Positions 1 to 8,264 of a DNA stretch of 64,000 bases are shown in pieces; positions within the stretch are counted from its first letter, which is position 1; each line of letters opens with the position of its first letter. Where the stretch lies: the NCBI GenBank assembly GCA_038147335.1, contig JAYQTK010000002.1, positions 496,001 to 560,000 on the forward strand, read 5' to 3'. Under the pieces are notes generated by a model, which was given only the letters and a program-made list of their open reading frames with translations, did no database searches and was not told the DNA's origin. A program made the translations under genes and the position numbers. Origin of the DNA: Marisimplicoccus sp038147335 (GTDB lineage: Bacteria > Bacteroidota > Bacteroidia > Flavobacteriales > Flavobacteriaceae).

Positions 1-671
1 TCAAGATATTCTCTGAAAATATCAATTAAAATTGTATAATATTCTTTGAATTCAATCTGAGAATTAGGGTCCAGGCTATTCAAGTTTTCTAACTTCTCAT
101 TTGCCAACTCAAATAAGGATTTTTCTTCTTCATTAGGTTTTATGTTTTTTTTCAGCAAATAATATCGGTAGAGAAAGAATACTAAGAAACCAACAATTAT
201 TGCAATAAATATCCTTAATAGTAGATTTTGATAATTTCTTTTAACAGGAATAATTGGTTTTATGTCATACAGGTTTTGTTTTAAAGTATCAACCTCAACA
301 TCGTTTACTACAATTAATAATGAATCTGAATATTTTATTGACTGATTAAAGTATATTTTTTGAGGTGGAATCCAATATTCTCCAGGCTCAAAATTTATTA
401 ATGAGTACCTCTTTGAAAAAGTAGATGACTCTTGAATTGTATCGGTATCAAATGACTCTAAAATCTCAAAAGGCATAAAATTTGGAATTTCATCAAATGA
501 AATATTGTATTTATTTTTTGAGGATATATCGATTTTAAAATTTAATTCTTCGCCTATTTTTACTTCGGTAGTATCTACATTAGTAGATATAATTATATCC
601 TGATCAAAATTTGGATTTTGACTATATAACAACGCACTTGAACATAGGTATAGAATTAAAAAATTTTTCAT
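1..671 (-). CDS. BatD-like membrane-anchored protein, 3' end outside window
   Basis: The reading frame starts at the ATG at 669-671 and stays open to base 1, so the C-terminus lies outside the window. The product has an N-terminal signal peptide (MKNFLILYLCSSALLYSQ), a beta-rich extracytoplasmic part of about 120 residues, one transmembrane helix around residues 125-145 (rich in I, L, V, F) and then a charged cytoplasmic stretch. It directly follows the DUF58 gene with no gap, the usual place of BatD-like or related proteins in MoxR-DUF58-Bat loci of Bacteroidota. The family call rests on context and topology, not on a diagnostic motif. Function in these loci is poorly defined (envelope integrity or stress is often suggested). 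Confidence 0.6.
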   Translation of the reverse strand, partial: MKNFLILYLCSSALLYSQNPNFDQDIIISTNVDTTEVKIGEELNFKIDISSKNKYNISFDEIPNFMPFEILESFDTDTIQESSTFSKRYSLINFEPGEYWIPPQKIYFNQSIKYSDSLLIVVNDVEVDTLKQNLYDIKPIIPVKRNYQNLLLRIFIAIIVGFLVFFLYRYYLLKKNIKPNEEEKSLFELANEKLENLNSLDPNSQIEFKEYYTILIDIFREYL

Positions 672-1535
672 TTATCGTTGCTTAAAATATCCTAGAAGTT
701 TTTTTACATAACTATCATCAACTTCACAATTAATTACTCCTGCCCCATTTTTATTGAAAAGAGTTTCAAAATACTTTACTGAATCTGCATAGTTTAGATT
801 ATAGTTTTCCCTTAACCTCTTTGATGATGTATCAACCCATATAAATTCATTTGTTTCAGCATCAATCATTGGCACAAAGCCTATTTTTACCATCTTAGTT
901 TCCATTTGATCATAAATTCTTATTCCAGTAAGATCAAATTTTTTAGCTGCAAGTTTTAATGATTTATCATAGTCTTTATCAATGAAATCAGATAAAATAA
1001 ATACAATTGCTTTTTTTTGAATTACACTTAGGAGAAACTTAAGTGATGAATTAATATTTGTTTTAGAGCTTTTAGGCTTAAATTCAATTAATTCTCTTAT
1101 AATTCTAAGTATATGCTTTTTACCCTTATTAGGAGGAATGAATAACTCAATATCATCAGTAAAAAGTATTGCGCCAACTTTATCATTATTTTTTAAAGCA
1201 GAAAATGCCAATGTTGCAGCAATTTCTGTTATTATTTCTTTCTTTAGTTTGTTGCTAGTTGCAAAGTTTTCCGAACCACTTACATCTATTAGAAGCATTA
1301 ATGTTAGTTCCCTCTCCTCTTCAAATACTTTTATAAAGGGCTCATTATATCTTGCCGTTACGTTCCAGTCAATCGATCTAATATCATCCCCGAATTCATA
1401 CTTTCTAACTTCACTGAAAGTCATACCTCTACCTTTAAAAGTACTTAGATATTCTCCTCCAAACAGGTTGTCACTAAGCCTTCTGCTTTTAATTTCAATT
1501 TGTCTTACTTTTTTAAGTAATTCTTTAGAATTCAT
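672..1535 (-). CDS. DUF58 domain protein (von Willebrand A-like)
   Basis: A 287-residue soluble protein with the DUF58 core: the GDDIRSIDWNVTAR segment near residues 49-62, followed by a beta strand and the MIDAS-like DVSGS at residues 84-88, which is the metal-binding start of a von Willebrand factor A fold. The length fits the short, membrane-free DUF58 proteins. It is encoded 3 bases downstream of the MoxR ATPase, and MoxR/DUF58 pairs are a recurrent operon thought to act as chaperone and adaptor for protein or metal-cofactor maturation. Role here is inferred from the family; the substrate is unknown. Confidence 0.9.
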   Translation of the reverse strand: MNSKELLKKVRQIEIKSRRLSDNLFGGEYLSTFKGRGMTFSEVRKYEFGDDIRSIDWNVTARYNEPFIKVFEEERELTLMLLIDVSGSENFATSNKLKKEIITEIAATLAFSALKNNDKVGAILFTDDIELFIPPNKGKKHILRIIRELIEFKPKSSKTNINSSLKFLLSVIQKKAIVFILSDFIDKDYDKSLKLAAKKFDLTGIRIYDQMETKMVKIGFVPMIDAETNEFIWVDTSSKRLRENYNLNYADSVKYFETLFNKNGAGVINCEVDDSYVKKLLGYFKQR

Positions 1536-1538
1536 TAA

Positions 1539-2543
1539 CTATGGTACTTCAACTGTATTTACTATTTGTTTAATTACGTCTTCAGTAGATACGTTTTCAG
1601 CCTCAGCCTCATATGTTAAACCAATTCTATGTCTAAGAACATCAGTTATGACTTCTCTTACATCTTCTGGTATTACAAAGCCTCGGTGATTTATAAATGC
1701 ATAGCATTTAGCTGCAAGAGCCAGGTTGATACTTCCTCTCGGTGAAGCACCAAATGAAATAAGAGGGGATAAGTTTTTAAGATTATATTTTTCTGGATAT
1801 CTAGTACAGAAAATTAGATCTAATATATACTTTTCAATTTTTTCATCCATGTATACTTCATTAACTAAATTTTGAGCAGTTAATATTTGCTTAGTTGTCA
1901 CAACAGGCTTTATTTTATCTTCTTTCGAAGATAGATTCATATTTATAATCTTTTGTTCTTCTTCAAGTTTAGGATAATCCACTACAACTTTTAGCATAAA
2001 CCTATCTACTTGTGCCTCTGGAAGAGGATATGTACCTTCTTGCTCAACAGGATTTTGAGTAGCCATTACTAGAAAAGGATCGGTTAATTTGAATGTTTTA
2101 TCACCAATAGTTACCTGTTTTTCTTGCATAGCTTCAAGCAACGCTGATTGAACTTTAGCGGGTGCTCTGTTTATCTCATCTGCTAATACAAAATTTGCAA
2201 AAACTGGTCCCTGTTTAATAGAAAATGTACCTGATTTCATATTATAAATCATAGTTCCAATGACATCAGCAGGAAGAAGATCTGGGGTAAATTGAATTCT
2301 GCTAAATGAGCCTTTAACGGCATTACTAAGACTATTAATAGCCAATGTTTTGGCAAGTCCTGGAACACCTTCAAGTAAAATATGTCCTTTACCTAATAGA
2401 CCTATTAAAAGTCTTTCAATCATTGTTTTCTGACCAACAATCTTTTTATTGATCTCCATTGAAAGTAAATCTACGAAAGCACTCTCTTTTTTGATTAATT
2501 CATCTTTTTTACCTAAATCTACATTCTTGTTTGTATCACTCAT
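1539..2543 (-). CDS. MoxR family AAA+ ATPase
   Basis: A 334-residue AAA+ ATPase of the MoxR group. Walker A is GVPGLAKT at residues 59-66 and Walker B/ATPase motif is ADEINRAP at 121-128, followed by the AMQEKQVT pre-sensor segment and the sensor-1 region MATQNPVEQEGTYPLPEAQ (conserved N-P). The C-terminal lid domain is present, so the protein is full length. It opens the MoxR-DUF58-BatD-like operon. Members act as chaperone-like ATPases together with DUF58/VWA proteins. A -7 promoter box lies 77 bases upstream. Confidence 0.93.
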   Translation of the reverse strand: MSDTNKNVDLGKKDELIKKESAFVDLLSMEINKKIVGQKTMIERLLIGLLGKGHILLEGVPGLAKTLAINSLSNAVKGSFSRIQFTPDLLPADVIGTMIYNMKSGTFSIKQGPVFANFVLADEINRAPAKVQSALLEAMQEKQVTIGDKTFKLTDPFLVMATQNPVEQEGTYPLPEAQVDRFMLKVVVDYPKLEEEQKIINMNLSSKEDKIKPVVTTKQILTAQNLVNEVYMDEKIEKYILDLIFCTRYPEKYNLKNLSPLISFGASPRGSINLALAAKCYAFINHRGFVIPEDVREVITDVLRHRIGLTYEAEAENVSTEDVIKQIVNTVEVP

Positions 2544-2619
2544 AACTACTTGTTTTAATTATTAAATTTCAAAATTTATTAGTAAATCTCCTGTTAAGAA
2601 TTGGTTAAATTGATTTTAA

Positions 2620-2627
2620 CAAAAATA
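2620..2627 (-). promoter_or_regulatory. Candidate -7 promoter box for the moxR operon
   Basis: On the minus strand these bases read TATTTTTG, an exact match to the Bacteroidota sigma-A -7 consensus TAnnTTTG. It lies immediately behind the hflX stop codon and about 77 bases before the MoxR start, so the operon would have a moderately long leader. Motif-based only; no transcript evidence. Confidence 0.45.
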
Positions 2628-3827
2628 TTACTTTGAGAAGTATTCGGGGTATAAATAATCATTTTTTGGATAATGACTCATATCAACATTCTTTACTAGT
2701 TCATATATTTCTTTTCTTAAACTATCAAAATTAACTTTATTTTTAGCTGAAATAAATAAGGCCTTACCATTAGTCTTATTCATCCATGTATTTCTCCATT
2801 GTTGTAAAGAGTAGTGGCCATTTTTTCCAGAATATGAGTCATTAAAATCAATAGCTTGATATTTATCAATTTTATTGAAAATCATCAAGTTATATTTATT
2901 GTGGCAGTTAATTTCATTCAAAATATTATTCACGGAGTCGATATGGTCTTCAAAGCTTGGATGAGATATATCAACTATATGTAAAAGTATGTCGGCATCT
3001 TTAACCTCTTCCAAAGTGCTTTTGAAAGACTCGATAAGTTGTGTGGGTAATTTTCTTATAAAACCTACTGTATCAGTTAGAAGAAATGGTAATGTATTAA
3101 TAACAACTTTTCTTACTGTAGTATCAAGTGTTGCAAACAATTTGTCTTCCGCAAAAACATTACTTTTAGACAACATATTCATTATTGTTGACTTTCCTAC
3201 ATTAGTATATCCTACCAATGCCACTCTAACTAACGATCCTCTATTTCCTCTTTGGACTTTCATCTGTTTATCAATTGTAGATATTTTTCTTTTTAATAGT
3301 GAAATTTTATCCCTAACAATTCTTCTATCAGTTTCTATCTCAGTCTCACCAGGACCTCTCATACCAATACCCCCTCTTTGTCTTTCAAGGTGGGTCCATA
3401 GTCCTTTTAGTCTTGGCAGTAAATACTCATACTGAGCAAGTTCAACTTGAGTTTTAGCGTAACTTGTTTTTGCTCTTTGAGCAAAAATATCAAGAATAAG
3501 AGCAGTTCTATCAAGAATTTTACACTTTAAAATTCTTTCAATATTTGCTTGTTGAGTGGGAGACAGTTCATCATCAAATACTACTACTGAGACATCGTTG
3601 ACTTTGACATATTTTAATATCTCATCAATTTTTCCTTTTCCAATAAATGTTCTTGGATTTGGTGTATTTATCTTTTGAGTGAATTTTTTAACAACATTCC
3701 CGCCAGCTGTAACAGACAGAAACTCTAATTCTTCTAAAAATTCTGATAATTTTTCTTCATCTTGGGAATCATTGACAACTCCAACTAAAACAGTATTTTC
3801 ATAATTTGACTTTTTTGGCTCAATCAT
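2628..3827 (-). CDS. hflX: GTPase HflX
   Basis: Ribosome-associated GTPase that splits or rescues stalled 50S/70S particles in characterised bacteria. The sequence has the HflX N-terminal domain, the conserved RGPGETEIETDRR linker, the G1 P-loop GYTNVGKST, the DTVGFIRKLP G3 region and the NKID G4 motif. I prefer the ATG at 3825-3827 (MIEPKKSN...), one base after the lpxH stop codon; an in-frame upstream ATG at 3878 would add 17 residues that overlap lpxH. This gives about 399 residues, normal for the family. Third gene of a metB/C-lpxH-hflX operon. Confidence 0.93.
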   Translation of the reverse strand: MIEPKKSNYENTVLVGVVNDSQDEEKLSEFLEELEFLSVTAGGNVVKKFTQKINTPNPRTFIGKGKIDEILKYVKVNDVSVVVFDDELSPTQQANIERILKCKILDRTALILDIFAQRAKTSYAKTQVELAQYEYLLPRLKGLWTHLERQRGGIGMRGPGETEIETDRRIVRDKISLLKRKISTIDKQMKVQRGNRGSLVRVALVGYTNVGKSTIMNMLSKSNVFAEDKLFATLDTTVRKVVINTLPFLLTDTVGFIRKLPTQLIESFKSTLEEVKDADILLHIVDISHPSFEDHIDSVNNILNEINCHNKYNLMIFNKIDKYQAIDFNDSYSGKNGHYSLQQWRNTWMNKTNGKALFISAKNKVNFDSLRKEIYELVKNVDMSHYPKNDYLYPEYFSK

Positions 3828-3828
3828 T

Positions 3829-4593
3829 TTAAGCTGAGTAGGTTCTAAGATTAAACGTTTTACCATCAAATACACCATAAGTATAGTGTGTGATCCAATC
3901 TCCTAGGTTAATGTATTTTGATTTTGACTTTAGTTGATGAACTATAGGTAGATGTCTATGTCCAAAAATAAAATAGTCAATATGTTCCTTTGATAGTTTT
4001 TTTTCACAGAACTGAATTAACCATTCTTTATCCTCACCTTTAAATTTTAGATCCTCTTTTCCTGATAATAATTTATTTTTTTGTGAAAAATATTTTCCAA
4101 GCCATAGACCTATATCAGGGTGAATTAGTCTATACATTTTAATGAAAAAACTATTAGATAATATCAACTTCATTCTTTTATACCCATAGTCACCAGGTCC
4201 AAGACCATCACCATGTCCTATATAGAATGATTTTGAATTAAATACAAAGAGTTCAGGTGATCTAAAGACCTTAATGTTTAACTCCTTTTCAAAATAATCA
4301 TTCATCCAAAAGTCATGATTACCAACAAAAAAATAAATTTTAATTCCTGAGTCAGATAGTTCAGCTAGTTTTCCAAGAACTCTAGTAAATCCTTTTGGAA
4401 TAGCCTCTTTATACTCAAACCAAAAATCAAACAAATCTCCTAATAAAAAAATGATATCAGCATCATCTTTAATTGAATCCAACCATGAAACAAATATCTT
4501 TTCTCTTGCATGACTTTCTTCAAGTGAAGGTGCTCCTAAGTGATTATCGGATGAAAAGTATATTTTTTTATTTATTGGAATGTCCATGATCAA
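3829..4593 (-). CDS. lpxH: UDP-2,3-diacylglucosamine diphosphatase LpxH-like
   Basis: A 254-residue calcineurin-like metallophosphoesterase with all metal-binding blocks: SDNHLGAP near the N-terminus (D-x-H), GDLFDFW (G-D-x-x-D), GNHDFWM (G-N-H-D), a HGD segment and FGHRHLP near the C-terminus. This set is typical of the Bacteroidota LpxH relatives that cleave UDP-2,3-diacylglucosamine to lipid X in lipid A synthesis. Its start overlaps the stop of the preceding PLP-enzyme gene by four bases, indicating translational coupling. A start two codons downstream (MDIPIN) is also possible. Substrate assignment is by family. Confidence 0.85.
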   Translation of the reverse strand: MIMDIPINKKIYFSSDNHLGAPSLEESHAREKIFVSWLDSIKDDADIIFLLGDLFDFWFEYKEAIPKGFTRVLGKLAELSDSGIKIYFFVGNHDFWMNDYFEKELNIKVFRSPELFVFNSKSFYIGHGDGLGPGDYGYKRMKLILSNSFFIKMYRLIHPDIGLWLGKYFSQKNKLLSGKEDLKFKGEDKEWLIQFCEKKLSKEHIDYFIFGHRHLPIVHQLKSKSKYINLGDWITHYTYGVFDGKTFNLRTYSA

Positions 4594-5741
4594 CCAATTG
4601 CATTATTTAAATCTTCTATAAGATCCTCTGCATCCTCAATTCCAACACTTAATCTTAATAAAGATTCTACTAATCCTGATTTTTTTCTTTCCTCTGGTGG
4701 TATTGAAGCATGTGTCATACTAGCCGGATGACAACAAAGACTCTCAACTCCACCCAGTGATTCAGCTAGGGTAAATAATTTAAGATTCTCTGCTATTTTT
4801 TTTGCAGATTCAAAAGAATTGTCTTTTGGGATGAATGAAACCATACCTCCAAATACATGCATTTGTTTTTCTGCAATTTTATAATTTTTATTATCTGAAA
4901 ATCCTGCCCAGTATACATTACCTATTTTATCATGATTTCTCAAGAAAATTGCTACTTTTTCAGCATTTTCTGAATGTCTTTGCATTCTTAAATGCAATGT
5001 CTTAATCCCTCTTAGTGTAAGAAAACAATCCATTGGTCCAGGTGTAGCTCCTGAAGCATTTTGAATAAATGATAACTTATTATAAAGTTGCTCATCGTTA
5101 ACAACAATAGCACCAATAACAACATCACTATGACCAGCGATATATTTTGTAGCAGAGTGCATAACAATATCTGCACCTAGCTCAAGTGGTCTTTGTATAT
5201 ATGGAGATGCGAAAGTATTATCAATGCAAAGAAGTATTTGATTTTTTTTAGCAATTTTTGATATTGATTCTATATCAACAACATTCATCATAGGGTTTGT
5301 AGGTGTTTCAGCCCAAATAAGTTTAGTTTTCTTATTTATTTTATTTGATACTTCATCTAAATTTTCCATGTTTACGAAGTGAAACTTTAGGTCATATTTC
5401 TCAAATATTTGTTTAAATAATCTATAACTCCCTCCATATAGATCATTTGTAGATATTATCTCATCACCAGGATCTAAAGTCTTAACAATAGCGTCAATTG
5501 CAGCTAGACCTGATGCAAAGGCTAAACCATAATTTCCGTTTTCAAGAGAAGCTATTGATCTTTCAAAATTAGTTCTAGTTGGATTATGAGTTCTACTATA
5601 TTCATAACCTTTATGAACACCAGGAGAAGTTTGAGCATATGTAGATGTTTGATAAATAGGTGTCATAACAGATCCATATGCGGGATCTAAAATTTGTCCA
5701 CCATGTATAGCTCTAGAATTAAATTTTAATTTTTTCTTCAT
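4590..5741 (-). CDS. Cys/Met metabolism PLP enzyme (cystathionine gamma-synthase/lyase type)
   Basis: A fold-type I PLP enzyme of the trans-sulfuration family, about 383 residues. The N-terminal KFNSRAIHGGQ.. region, the substrate loop YEYSRTHNPTR, the D-N-T-F motif (residues CIDNTFASPY) and the PLP lysine in SATKYIAGHSDVVIG are all intact. The family includes cystathionine gamma-synthase, gamma-lyase and beta-lyase, and these cannot be told apart here. I chose the ATG at 5739-5741 (MKKKLKF) because the next upstream ATG at 5750 would lie inside the predicted promoter box. First gene of an operon with lpxH and hflX. Confidence 0.88.
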   Translation of the reverse strand: MKKKLKFNSRAIHGGQILDPAYGSVMTPIYQTSTYAQTSPGVHKGYEYSRTHNPTRTNFERSIASLENGNYGLAFASGLAAIDAIVKTLDPGDEIISTNDLYGGSYRLFKQIFEKYDLKFHFVNMENLDEVSNKINKKTKLIWAETPTNPMMNVVDIESISKIAKKNQILLCIDNTFASPYIQRPLELGADIVMHSATKYIAGHSDVVIGAIVVNDEQLYNKLSFIQNASGATPGPMDCFLTLRGIKTLHLRMQRHSENAEKVAIFLRNHDKIGNVYWAGFSDNKNYKIAEKQMHVFGGMVSFIPKDNSFESAKKIAENLKLFTLAESLGGVESLCCHPASMTHASIPPEERKKSGLVESLLRLSVGIEDAEDLIEDLNNAIG

Positions 5742-5747
5742 ACACTG

Positions 5748-5755
5748 CAAAGATA
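5748..5755 (-). promoter_or_regulatory. Candidate -7 box for the metB/C-lpxH-hflX operon
   Basis: The minus strand reads TATCTTTG, matching TAnnTTTG exactly, seven bases before the preferred ATG. It overlaps the alternative upstream ATG, which argues for the shorter protein and for a very short leader. Confidence 0.5.
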
Positions 5756-5790
5756 AAGATATTGGACTTTAACTATACTTTTCAACTAAA

Positions 5791-6708
5791 ATGATTTTCT
5801 TTGTTGCAAAATATCAGATGAACAGCAGATATTTAGCTCTTGCCGCAGCTTTTATAGCAACAACAATATATGGAATCAATCATACTGTTGCTAAAGAAGT
5901 AATGCCAGTTTATATAGGTTCTGCAGGTTTTATTATGCTTAGACTTCTGGGAGCAACAGCCCTTTTTTGGTTAATTAGCTTATTTACTCCGAAAGAGAAG
6001 ATTGAATCCAAAGATATTCTAAAGATAGTTTTTGCTTCAATTTTAGGTATGTGCACAAATATGTTAGCTTTTTTTAGAGGTCTTGAATTGTCGACTCCAA
6101 TTAATAGTGGTGTAATAATAACTTTATCCCCTGTTCTTGTTCTTATATTATCTTATTTTTTCTTAAAGGAGAAAGTTACAATGAAAAAGATTCTGGGAAT
6201 TATCATTGGATTTTCTGGAGCACTTTTTTTGATTATTAATAGCAGTAAAATAGGTATAAATGCACCAAATATTCCACTAGGAAATTCATTTTTCTTACTT
6301 AATGCTTCTGCCTATGCTGGATATTTAATAATAGTTAAGCCTTTAACTGCGAAATACAATATTTTCACCTTAATGAAATGGTTATTCTTGATTGGATTGG
6401 TTTTATCAACTCCTATTACATATAATCAATTTGTTGAAGTAGAATGGGCTGAATTACCTTGGTATGCTATTTGGAGAATGATTTATGTCGTAATTGGTAC
6501 AACATTTATGACATATTTATTAAATATCTACGCATTAAAGACATTGTCTCCAACAGTAATTGGTTCATTCATATATCTACAGCCAATTATAACAATAATA
6601 TTTGCATTATTAACTGCTAATGATACTTTAGATTCAACAAAAATAATAGCATGTGCATTAGTATTTATAGGAGTTTATCTTGTGTCTATTAAGAATAAGA
6701 ATGATTGA
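5791..6708 (+). CDS. EamA family transporter (drug/metabolite exporter)
   Basis: An integral membrane protein of up to 305 residues with about ten hydrophobic segments arranged as two EamA repeats; typical repeat marks are NHTVAKEVMP in the first half and the P-V-L-V-L-I-L-S-Y-F-F-L-K-E-K segment closing repeat one, with a similar YLQPIITIIFALL segment near the end. Members export amino acids, metabolites or drugs; the substrate is not predictable. An in-frame ATG at 5821 (MNSRYLALAAAF) begins directly at the first helix and is the more conventional start. The gene stands alone, divergent from the PLP-enzyme operon. Confidence 0.85.
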   Translation: MIFFVAKYQMNSRYLALAAAFIATTIYGINHTVAKEVMPVYIGSAGFIMLRLLGATALFWLISLFTPKEKIESKDILKIVFASILGMCTNMLAFFRGLELSTPINSGVIITLSPVLVLILSYFFLKEKVTMKKILGIIIGFSGALFLIINSSKIGINAPNIPLGNSFFLLNASAYAGYLIIVKPLTAKYNIFTLMKWLFLIGLVLSTPITYNQFVEVEWAELPWYAIWRMIYVVIGTTFMTYLLNIYALKTLSPTVIGSFIYLQPIITIIFALLTANDTLDSTKIIACALVFIGVYLVSIKNKND

Positions 6709-6788
6709 TTATCAAATCAAAAATATTAATTAGTTTGTATTGTGTATTTTAAATTTTCTATGATAAATTTGAAATAAATAAAACTATT

Positions 6789-7286
6789 ATGAAAAAGCTT
6801 CTTTCAATTCTAGCAATTTTATTAATTCTTTCATGTAACAATTCTAATACATCAAAAGAAAAGTTTCAATATGAAAGAGTTAAAGAAGACAATGTTTCCG
6901 CTCAAAGTAATTCAGTTTCAAATAATGTAATCTTAAACTCTAATGATCAGATGAAGTTTGATAAAAGAATAATTAGAGTGAATGCGAATGAGAGTGTTAC
7001 TTTAACATTAAATCATACTGGTAGATTTCCTGCTATTTCAATGGGACATAATTTTGTACTAATAAAAAAAGATGTTGATGTTGATGATTATGCTCTTAGG
7101 GCAGTTAGTGCAAGAGATAATGATTATATTCCTGAAGGTGGCGATGAAATTGCATTTACAAAAATGTTAGGGGGAGGAGAGTCTGATACAATAACTTTCG
7201 ATGCTCCTGAACCTGGCACCTACACATTTATTTGTTCATTCCCAGGCCACTATCAATTAATGATGGGTGAATTTATTGTACTTTAA
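6789..7286 (+). CDS. Azurin-type blue copper lipoprotein
   Basis: A 165-residue periplasmic cupredoxin. The N-terminus is a lipoprotein signal ending in LILSCNN, so the mature protein is membrane-anchored. The mature domain has the azurin copper ligands: the histidine in SMGHNFVLI and the Cys-x4-His-x4-Met cluster in CSFPGHYQLMMG close to the C-terminus. Azurins carry single electrons between periplasmic dehydrogenases, cytochromes and terminal oxidases or denitrification enzymes. The gene lies 26 bases before a cytochrome c lipoprotein gene, which suggests the two work as a donor/acceptor pair, perhaps for the GMC dehydrogenase encoded next door (inference). Confidence 0.92.
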   Translation: MKKLLSILAILLILSCNNSNTSKEKFQYERVKEDNVSAQSNSVSNNVILNSNDQMKFDKRIIRVNANESVTLTLNHTGRFPAISMGHNFVLIKKDVDVDDYALRAVSARDNDYIPEGGDEIAFTKMLGGGESDTITFDAPEPGTYTFICSFPGHYQLMMGEFIVL

Positions 7287-7312
7287 AAGTTTAATTTTTA
7301 AAACTTACTCTA

Positions 7313-7720
7313 GTGAAGAAGGTTTTATTTATTCTTTTATTTATTTCAATCGGATGTCAAAACGATTCTAAAAGATCTGACTCTTTGTCTAATAAAGGAG
7401 TTGGCCCAATTACCAATGTTATACTTGAAGATAAGGTGAATATTTCTATGGCAAACTCTGGTGAAAAATTATTTAATCAACTTTGTACATCCTGTCACAT
7501 GATTAATGAAGACTATATTGGTCCAGCTATGTCAGGAATTCTTGGTAGAAGATCACCAGAGTGGATAATGAATATGATTTTAAACCCTATTCAAATGCTT
7601 GAAGAAGATCCTATTGCAATAGAGTTGCTAGAGGAATATGATTTTGAATATATGTATAATCAAAATTTATTGGAGGAAGAAGTAAGAGAGATTCTAGAAT
7701 ACTTTAGGCTTCTTGATTAA
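7313..7720 (+). CDS. Small c-type cytochrome lipoprotein
   Basis: A 135-residue protein starting at GTG, with a lipoprotein signal (lipobox ending ISIGCQN) and a single haem-binding CTSCH motif. The GPAMSGILGRRS and NPIQM segments resemble class I cytochromes c, with the methionine of NPIQM the likely sixth ligand. An unusual acidic C-terminal tail of about 35 residues follows. It is co-directional with azurin and overlaps the 3' end of the convergent dehydrogenase-subunit gene by four bases. Likely periplasmic electron carrier; the partner is inferred from position only. Confidence 0.88.
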   Translation: MKKVLFILLFISIGCQNDSKRSDSLSNKGVGPITNVILEDKVNISMANSGEKLFNQLCTSCHMINEDYIGPAMSGILGRRSPEWIMNMILNPIQMLEEDPIAIELLEEYDFEYMYNQNLLEEEVREILEYFRLLD

Positions 7721-8262
7721 ACATCAACATTACCATCATAATAACCAGGTACTGGAACATACCTTAGCTTATTAATCAATACGTACTCTGAAAGTTTATA
7801 GGATCTAACAGCCATCTCTCTTAATAATTCACAAATTTGAGAATAGTTTTCACCATTAGACTCCTTAAAAGATTTATTATCTATATGATTTGATAAGTAT
7901 TTTTCTAATGAAATATCATCAACCTCACTTATATTATTTTTGGTCTCATTCTTTAATATAATATTCAAGAACTCATTAATTTCTGCAGAAAGCTCAGATT
8001 GATTTTTAGAAGAAATATTTCTATTTATATATGAATCAACGAAGTTTGATAGATTGAGTGAAATAGCTCCTGGTGTATCTGTCTCTGGAATTATTATTTC
8101 AAACATTCTGTCTACAAAACTCAATTGCTTATTAGAAAAAAATTCTGGAGACCAATCAGAATTATTACTTTGACATGACTGAAGCATTGATAAAACTCCA
8201 GCTGATAAAGTTATTGAACCAAATGAAATACTTATATTTTTTAAAGCTTCTCTTCTATTCAT
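7717..8262 (-). CDS. Gluconate 2-dehydrogenase subunit 3 family protein (Tat-exported small subunit)
   Basis: A 181-residue protein with an N-terminal MNRREALKNISISFG twin-arginine-like signal (R-R) and an S-C near residue 30 that could serve as lipobox. The FVDRMFEIIIPETDTPGA segment is the hallmark of the gluconate 2-dehydrogenase subunit 3 family. These small subunits pair with FAD-containing GMC oxidoreductases and guide export or electron transfer. It is encoded two bases downstream of the GMC gene, so the two very probably form one complex. Confidence 0.88.
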   Translation of the reverse strand: MNRREALKNISISFGSITLSAGVLSMLQSCQSNNSDWSPEFFSNKQLSFVDRMFEIIIPETDTPGAISLNLSNFVDSYINRNISSKNQSELSAEINEFLNIILKNETKNNISEVDDISLEKYLSNHIDNKSFKESNGENYSQICELLREMAVRSYKLSEYVLINKLRYVPVPGYYDGNVDV

Positions 8263-8264
8263 AA

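Noticed and set aside
1138..1689. Long plus-strand frame opposite the DUF58 and MoxR genes
   Set aside because: Shadow of two well-conserved minus-strand genes; low-complexity Ser/Leu content and no family features.
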